A DNA stretch of 64,000 nt from Symbiodinium natans (taxonomy: Eukaryota > Sar > Dinophyceae > Suessiales > Symbiodiniaceae). Location of the stretch: contig CAJNDS010002500.1 of the NCBI GenBank assembly GCA_905221605.1, positions 324,994 to 388,993 of the forward strand, in the 5' to 3' direction. The notes beneath the pieces were generated by a model that did no database searches, was not told the origin of the DNA, and saw only the letters and a program-made list of their open reading frames with translations. Both the position numbers and the translations under genes were made by a program. The stretch's first letter is position 1, and each line of letters starts with the position of its first letter. Shown piece after piece: positions 57,806 through 64,000 of the stretch.

Positions 57806-58443
57806 TACTGCTTGGATGGCTATGCTCCTAGTTGGTCGAAGGCCATCCCGTTGCTTTGCCTCTTGGCCCTCAGAAGTGATGTGAAGCCGTATAACCATTC
57901 GGGCCTTTGCAACGGGACCTTCTCCACCTTAACACTGGTGAAGTCCAGGGTCGATCTCTTGCTGAGCTCTGTTGACTCGAAGTGATCTGTGGATAAGACC
58001 TGGCTAAGACTCCCAGAGCTTGAAAGACATTGCCGCCTGAAGCCAAAGGGGTGCCTCAGGCTCTCGTAGCCCGCCTTGGGAGTCGAGGGCTCCGAAGGGG
58101 ATCACTGGTGTGTGACTCATTTGGGGCAACTGGGTCGCTCTGGGCAGAGGATGCTGGTCATATCTCATAGCCGTCATAGCAAGATGAGAGACCACGAAGG
58201 CGACGCAGTCGACCCGGGCACATCTGCTCACGCCGGCAAGCTGATTTAAAGTTCTCTGAGCAGTCTCACGCAGTGTGAGCTTGTGCAGCACATGCTTGTG
58301 TAACTCCAGGCACGCCCAGCACTCGGGCATCAAACTGGATTGTGACAGGTCTGAACGCCACAAGACCCCATTGAGCTTGCCCTGGCCCTCGCCTGCGCGG
58401 CCGAAGCCGCGCTAGTGCCAGAGGTGTGGCTGCGACTGTACCG
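57806..58443. other. Spacer between the two local copies, no gene seen
   Basis: Apart from the 70-bp repeat at 57,832-57,897, no recognisable feature. Confidence 0.4.
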
Positions 58444-59548
58444 GACTGGGGGAGTTGAATAGGGTTTCGGGTTTAGGGTTTAGGGTTTAAGGTTTAGGGT
58501 TTAGGGTTTAGGGTTTAGGGTTTAGGGGACCAGCGCAGTGGGTGACAGGCACTGCAATCACATGGCTCGAGGGCTCCGCAAAAGTCATCAAGGCAAAGCA
58601 TTATTCACGGGTAAAGGAAGCACCCAGCCCGCAATTCGCAGAACCGTGCTAGCCTTCGGCTGACTGACGCAGCATACCAGGTTCGTAGGAGGAGGTTCCC
58701 TTTCATATCGAGTCTTGCAGGTGACGACAGGCTGTAGCCAAACTGCCTTTTGTAGCTTGTGGTGCCGACTATCTTTGTGCCACACAGCTCGCAAAAAGGG
58801 CAGCAAGTCCCGGACAGCACGGACATTGACAAAAACGGCATAAACGAAAAGAAGCCATCCCTCTTGCCCGGCCCCCGCTCCACCTTTCACTTTCGTTTAG
58901 ACAGGCTTGGTCCGCAGTGGTTCGCCGTGGGTCCGCTGTCCGGCATGTCTTGAGCCTGCCCCGAAGTCGTCCCCGGATGGCCCGTTCTGACAAAGTCCGT
59001 TTCTTTACGTGCCTCGGGTTTGAGAGAAAGAGCCTCACTCCCAATGCCGCAGCTTCCGTCGAAAGCCTTGCCCGCGTCTGCTTGCCTCCACTTCAATCTG
59101 AGAGTGCCTCTAATCACGTGCGCCCTTCGTTCACAGCCGAGCAGCAGGTTTGACTCGACGGAGGCCGTTGCATTCCTTGCAAGGGCCAGGATTGTCGTTG
59201 CTTGTCACCACATTCACCACCTACACGGAGCTGTGACAGTTGTGCCTCGTTTTCTTGACAGGCATACAGTCAAGGCGGGGAGAGGTTACTGAGAAGACGT
59301 GCCTTCTGGAAGAATGCAGGAGATCGCACACGTTGTCAAGCAGGTCCATGTCTAACACATACCTGCTGAGCTGTCCATGACTCGCCTCGCTGCTCGCTCT
59401 CTGCCGGGTCGCTCGTGGCTTTTGCTCTGGCCTCCCCGGCTCTGTCAAGTGAGGCGCTCACTTCGTGCGCTGCGAGTCCCGCGCTGGTCGCGCGCAGGGC
59501 CCGACTGAAAAAGAAAGGAGAGCATGATGCCTGGCTATGCCGGGCGCG
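58444..59548. repeat. Local direct duplication, copy B
   Basis: Same sequence as 56,808-57,805, but with a telomeric block spliced in near its left end and with 58,610-58,800 unlike copy A. Confidence 0.9.
58456..58527. repeat. TTTAGGG array at a duplication breakpoint
   Basis: Ten heptamers (first TTTCGGG, one TTTAAGG variant, the rest TTTAGGG). They lie between GGGAGTTGAAT and CGCAGTGGG, words that in copy A (56,808 and 56,835) are separated by only about 17 bp of other sequence. Confidence 0.9.
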
Positions 59549-61645
59549 GTGCAGGGCAGCCTAATCGCCTCCCCCATTGAACCCCTCGAATCTTCAATAT
59601 TGACACAAGTAGGGAGGGGCCTCCTAAACCCTCGAGCCTCGGGCTTGAGCTGTGTGGTTTGGTATGTTTAGGGGAAGGGACTGTTGAGGGCCTGCACTTG
59701 CCAAGATGACTGGGGGAGTGGGTTCTGGGCAGATCTCCCGATCGAAGAGCACAGCTTAAGGCTTTAAGGCTTGCGCCGAAGCCACGGCGACTTGCGCTCC
59801 TTCTGTGACCTCGACTTGCCGCTCCAAGTGGCGAAGATTGGGATCCTTAGTGCGTTCTGAGGCCGCCGTGGATACCCTGGATTCTGAACATCTGCAAGGT
59901 TGGCTCCATCCGGCTTGCGTCGGTTTTCCCTGTGTGGGGAGTGTTTGGAAAAGTCGTTTAGCAGTCGTGCTGCTGGAAGTGGCCGCAAGGCCAGCGGGCT
60001 TTGTGGATCTCTGTGGCTGAGGGTGCTCTGCCAGAAAAAAAACCCCGAACTCTCAATAATTCCACTCCAAGAAGTAGATGCTGCTGAGGTCCTAGCCAGG
60101 TGAACGCAGGCCATAGGGACCAGCCACGATGCCGGTGCAAAGTTCTCGATACTCGATACCCTGCAGATATCTCTGAGATGCTTCGGGTAGTCTTTGGATA
60201 ATATGTTTAGTGAGTCTGGTGTGGCCGGCTCCCGCCGCGGCGCAAGATGTCCACGAGAAGTCTACGAGATGTCTGCATGTGCGAATCGGAGCCTCAGAGG
60301 ACCTCAGAGAGGTTCTTGAGAGGTCCTGTGGGATAAGTAGCTCCGTGCATACGACGGCCCGTGGTTTGCGCTCCGTCCCATCGCGACTCAAGCATCAGAT
60401 GTGAGCCTCTTCTTGCCGCAGCCATAGGCTCATAGGGCTCGGCTTGGATGCAGAAATGTGCAGATGTGTTTGCAGAGATGTTGCATCCGGTGCAGATGCC
60501 AACCTGGCATAACCTGGCCTACAAGCCAAGCCTGTTCCAGGAAGGGTCAGTCGACATTTCCGACATCCTCCGATCTTCCATCCCTGTGTGTTGTGCTCCG
60601 TTTTCCCCGAATGAGCACTCGTACAGGCGCTCGCCGCCCTGAGCGTGCGGCCCCCTTGTTCAGGGGAGCTCGCATGTCACCACAGCTGTCGCTCGAGGCA
60701 GACCTGCCGCGCGACTCTGATTCCGATGTGCTTCATGCACGAGATGTTGTATACTCAGATATACTGAGCATACTGTCATCTTGTCATTTTTGGTGTGGCG
60801 TCCCTAGGGCCCTAGGGCCTTGTAGGATGGCGCCTGCCGGGTGCGGCATGCTTGGAACTGCCTGGCCCGACGGAGCTCCGACTCTTTTGCACTTAACGGA
60901 GGCCATCCACCAAAGGGGAGCAAGGAACCCTATATCAACCCTATAAACCCTTATAAACCCTATAAACAAGCCCTATAAACCCCCTAAGCCTCTGCACCAG
61001 CTCGTTGCACTTAGTCGGGCTGATGGGGCTGCTCAGGGCTCTACCTTCAGGTGCCGAGCCTGCGAGTTCGGTGGCTTGTGAAGCTCCAGTGAAGCTCCGG
61101 CCTAGAGTCCACTGCTGTGCCAGAAGCTTCCAACTAGGTGCCCTTCTCCGAGCCTGTGTCTGCGCTTGGATGCACGCCACTGCGGGCGACGCAGTGTGTG
61201 GGGTTGGGCAGCTGCCGCAGACGGATGTGTCGATATGTTGATCCACGGACTCGATGACCCCCCCCCCCAAAGTGATGCTGGGCTCCATCGCACGGCTCGA
61301 GTGCTGGAATTACCACAGCCAGCTGGCAAGTTACACTCCGCAGCTCGATGCACGCCCCTCATCCCTCCAGCGCACGCAGCTTGGCTCCCGGCATTGGGTG
61401 ACCTCCAGTGCTCGAGCCACACACTGAGCTGCTCGGCATGTGCAGCTTGAACGTTCCTTTTGCCATGGCTTTACGGAAACCGGGCTCACGTACAGAACAT
61501 GCAGGCCGCAGATGCTCGAGATACTCGCGGAGGCGCACGACTCCGTGTAACACACGTCCAGCACCCCACACTTCCGCCCTTTCCACTAAAGCTGCAACTC
61601 CGCAGTGGGGGAAGGCTACAGGTGTTACGAGGGGCGCAGCCTGCG
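59549..61645. other. No gene recognised
   Basis: Contains CCCTATAAA-type words at about 60,930-60,985. A plus-strand frame with ATG at about 60,612 (MSTRTGARRPERAAP, then acidic SLEADLPRDSDSDV) is protein-like over 45 codons but matches nothing. Everything else is overlapping short frames. Confidence 0.35.
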
Positions 61646-61647
61646 TG

Positions 61648-62393
61648 CACCACGTGGCCGATTTGCGTCCCGCATGCCTCGTCCGCGGCCTGCGACGGCG
61701 GCAGCGCAAGTCTCAAAGCGCCGCGCCGCGTGGGCCCCGGTCCCGGACTGCTAGGTGCAAAACTTGACTTTGTCCGTTCTCGGATGGCCTTGCCATGGGG
61801 TGTGAGAGCGCCCTTTGAGGGGGACCTGGCGCCGCTATGCGCCGCTAACACTGCTAACTGCTAACACTGTGCTTGCGCAGGTTCTTGCACAAGTGCTGCG
61901 CGAGGTGCCGCAGGCGGTGCTGCAAGCGGCACCGGCCGAGGGTGGAGGGGCACCCTCGCATGCTCGTCGCAACTTATAAGGCTTTGCAATTCTTAGCATG
62001 AAAGGAGAGCCCCAAAGCTGCAATTGTCGCAGCCACCACGTGGCCGATCTGTGTCCCGCAGGCCTGGTCTGTGGCGTGCGACGGCGCCAGCGAAAGTCCC
62101 CGCGGAGGCTCACCAAAGATCCGTGCCGTGTGGGCCCCGGTCGCGGATTGCCCGGTGCAGAAAACTTGACTACACCATGATAATATTGCCATCCGACTCC
62201 GTTCTCGGATGGCCTTGCCATGCGAGCGTGAGAGCGCCCTTTGAGGGCGCCCTGGCGCCGCGAACACTGTGCTTGCACAGGTTCATGCACAATTGCTGTC
62301 AGGGTTGCCGCAGGCGTTGCTGCATGAGGGCCCAGAGGGCACCTTCGCATTCTCGTCGCAACTAAAGGCTTTGCCTGAAATGAGAGCCCGCGT
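61648..62393. repeat. Tandem duplication, period about 380 bp
   Basis: 61,648-61,995 and 62,026-62,393 share CCACGTGGCCGAT-TG, TGCGACGGCG-CAGCG, GTGGGCCCCGGTC, GTGAGAGCGCCCTTTGAGGG, CACTGTGCTTGC and CTCGTCGCAACT in order. Moderately diverged; no common long frame. Confidence 0.85.
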
Positions 62394-62639
62394 GCGCCCT
62401 GTGCCACACAGCTCCTTCTTGCCGCTCATGATTCTCTCACGCATGGCCTCGGATCACTCGGCGTGTCGGACCATGTCGGACCCGATGCCAAGCGGAGATG
62501 TTTGGCGCGTGGTTGCCTTGTCCAGGCGCGTTTGAAGCGCTTCCCCTCCAGCGCTCGCTTGCTTTCAAGGGCTCGAAGAAAGCTCCGTGTGCACCGTGGT
62601 CGGTCCTCGACGTATCTCGACGTGCCTGTCGAAGTGCTG

Positions 62640-63787
62640 CCGCTGAGGATCTCATCAAATCCAACAAGCTGGCATGGAGAGAGACGGTCGGACAGGTGTT
62701 GGCATGTCTTGCCAAGCTTACAGACACATGCTGCCTGCCTGGCCAGCGTCCGAGCTGCAGCACAAAGGCTTCGCTGCCACGCTTCATGCAGTGCTTCTGG
62801 TGCACCAGCTCGATGAGGTCATGGCATCACAAGGACAGCAACCGTCGTTTCCAGATGCCTTTCTCTCTGCACCACCGGACTGTGCACGCACAGTCCCCTG
62901 TACATCCTGTACCTGTGCTGAGGCAACTCAAGAGACCTCGATCGGCTGGCTGTCTGCGGAAGCATGTCACTATGGGTCCAGTGCATCCCAGAAGATCTTG
63001 GGACGTGCTCGCGAGAGGAATGTCATACCCCACCATCAATGCCACCTTACCAGGCGACAGCTCCTGATGAGTCTACACAGGGGATGCAGGCAGAGGCACC
63101 CTGCACACCGTGCACCCCGAAGTGCACGAGTTGGATCGAGTTGGGTGCAGCAACTTGAGCTGCGATGTCGCGCCGCCAGCTTTTTGCTGTGACTGCTGCT
63201 GCTCCAGCGACGGAGCGAGATGGAGCTGCCTGGTTCGGCGCTGTGTTCAATCAGCTGGCAGACGATGGCCAGATTGCAACGCCCTCCAGATTCAAGATGC
63301 GGCCAATACACCAAAGCCGAAGCCAAGCTTCTAAGTATCATGACGCGGCGATCCACATGCGACATCCAAGGTTCCTGTTCCTAGAGGGCCCTACGGAAGG
63401 AAGTGGACACCTTGGAGCCCCCTGTCTTGCAAAGCGGAAAGGCCTGTGTGCAGCTCAGCCGCTTGGTGGGTGGAGGAACACATGGTTCTGCGATGTTCTG
63501 CGCACAAACGATGCCTCCTCTACCCCGCCGCGAAGACATGTAGACCTAGCTCACATAGAAACCCCCCTTGTGCATTCCTTGACGGCAGTCGCCTGCATTC
63601 AGAGGTCGCTTACACTTCCCCCGCATTTCTGCCCGACCTAGTTTCGAGGACCTCTCTTCTTGCTGGCATGCCAGGCATGCCTTTTCTCACAGCTTTTGCA
63701 GGAGGGGTCCCCCCCCCCGTTGCACCAGGCTCGAACGAAGGCGAAGGCACGCAGTACCTGATGGATCAGTGGAGAGCCAATCAATGA
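62640..63787 (+). other. Weak coding-like frames, possible exons
   Basis: Protein-like pieces occur in different plus frames: AEDLIKSNKLAWRETVGQVL (about 62,640), SFPDAFLSAPPDCARTVP (about 62,850), ATERDGAAWFGAVFNQLADD (from an ATG at 63,165), and a C-terminal-like piece ending YLMDQWRANQ-stop at 63,787. They could be exons of one plus-strand gene, but I cannot place splice sites that join them all. No family recognised. Confidence 0.22.
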
Positions 63788-64000
63788 GGATGAACCAGCT
63801 GAGTACCATCCTACGCATGCAAGCGAGAAAGAGTAGCTGTTTCTTACATGTCTTTCGGCATTCCTCGGCATGTTGTGGCATTGGTCAGTTCTTTTTTGGA
63901 TGCGACGCTGACAGGAGGTTCACGCTGTATTAAAATTTGCAGCGTCTTCGAGAACATATAGAATAAGTGTTAGTGTTGATAGAAGATTACATCAGGGTGA
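63788..64000. other. Right edge, no gene seen
   Basis: AT-richer than the preceding kilobase. It could be the 3' flank of the weak frames ending at 63,787. Confidence 0.3.

Overview
The window reads as nuclear DNA of a dinoflagellate, most likely a symbiodiniacean or close relative. Three things point there. Heptamers of the TTTAGGG/CCCTAAA type are scattered through most of the 64 kb. The coding parts are intron-split and eukaryotic: a secreted/receptor-type protein with FG-GAP repeats, EGF-like and ephrin-receptor-like cysteine modules, and a cytoplasmic region with W-x-C-x-F and RAWCLFE motifs that I recall from dinoflagellate proteins. Coding density is very low and the rest is duplications of duplications. 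There are no bacterial operons, tRNA or rRNA genes or CRISPR arrays. Taxonomy below dinoflagellate is inference.

Layout. 1-4,869 (minus strand): one large multi-exon gene, running off the left edge, for a putative surface receptor (ten FG-GAP-type repeats, cysteine-rich stalk, transmembrane segment, further membrane segments, cytoplasmic domain). 4,870-7,085: simple repeats and telomere-like arrays, including a perfect 18-copy TTTAGGG array. 7,086-8,494: a 216-bp satellite with essentially identical units. 8,495-21,570 and 22,440-38,280: two direct copies of a 13-16 kb segment with no convincing gene; each copy carries its own later insertions, tandem duplications and minisatellites. 38,280-45,700: non-coding DNA full of telomere-like blocks in both orientations. 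45,711-47,734 (minus): a gene for a membrane-anchored protein with a candidate Hint-like (hedgehog/intein-type) domain, interrupted by an intron bounded by direct repeats. 49,160-51,560: decayed coding pieces, one a coiled-coil, gag-like fragment. 52,970-56,626: a tandem array of about 1.55 kb units in which two adjacent cassettes (X and Y) are each present in both orientations while the linker Z keeps one orientation. 56,808-62,393: two more local duplications. The right end has only weak coding-like frames.

The two best genes both look like secretory-pathway surface proteins. They are about 41 kb apart and nothing shows that they work together. Most of the biology here is genome dynamics: repeated direct duplication, satellite expansion from one unit, a small transposon-like insertion visible as a filled/empty pair, and cassette inversion. 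The inverted-cassette array and the repeat-bounded intron are the most unusual structures. All coordinates and homologies were read by eye; no alignment or database search was run. Gene models are inferred from reading frame, splice signals and domain continuity.
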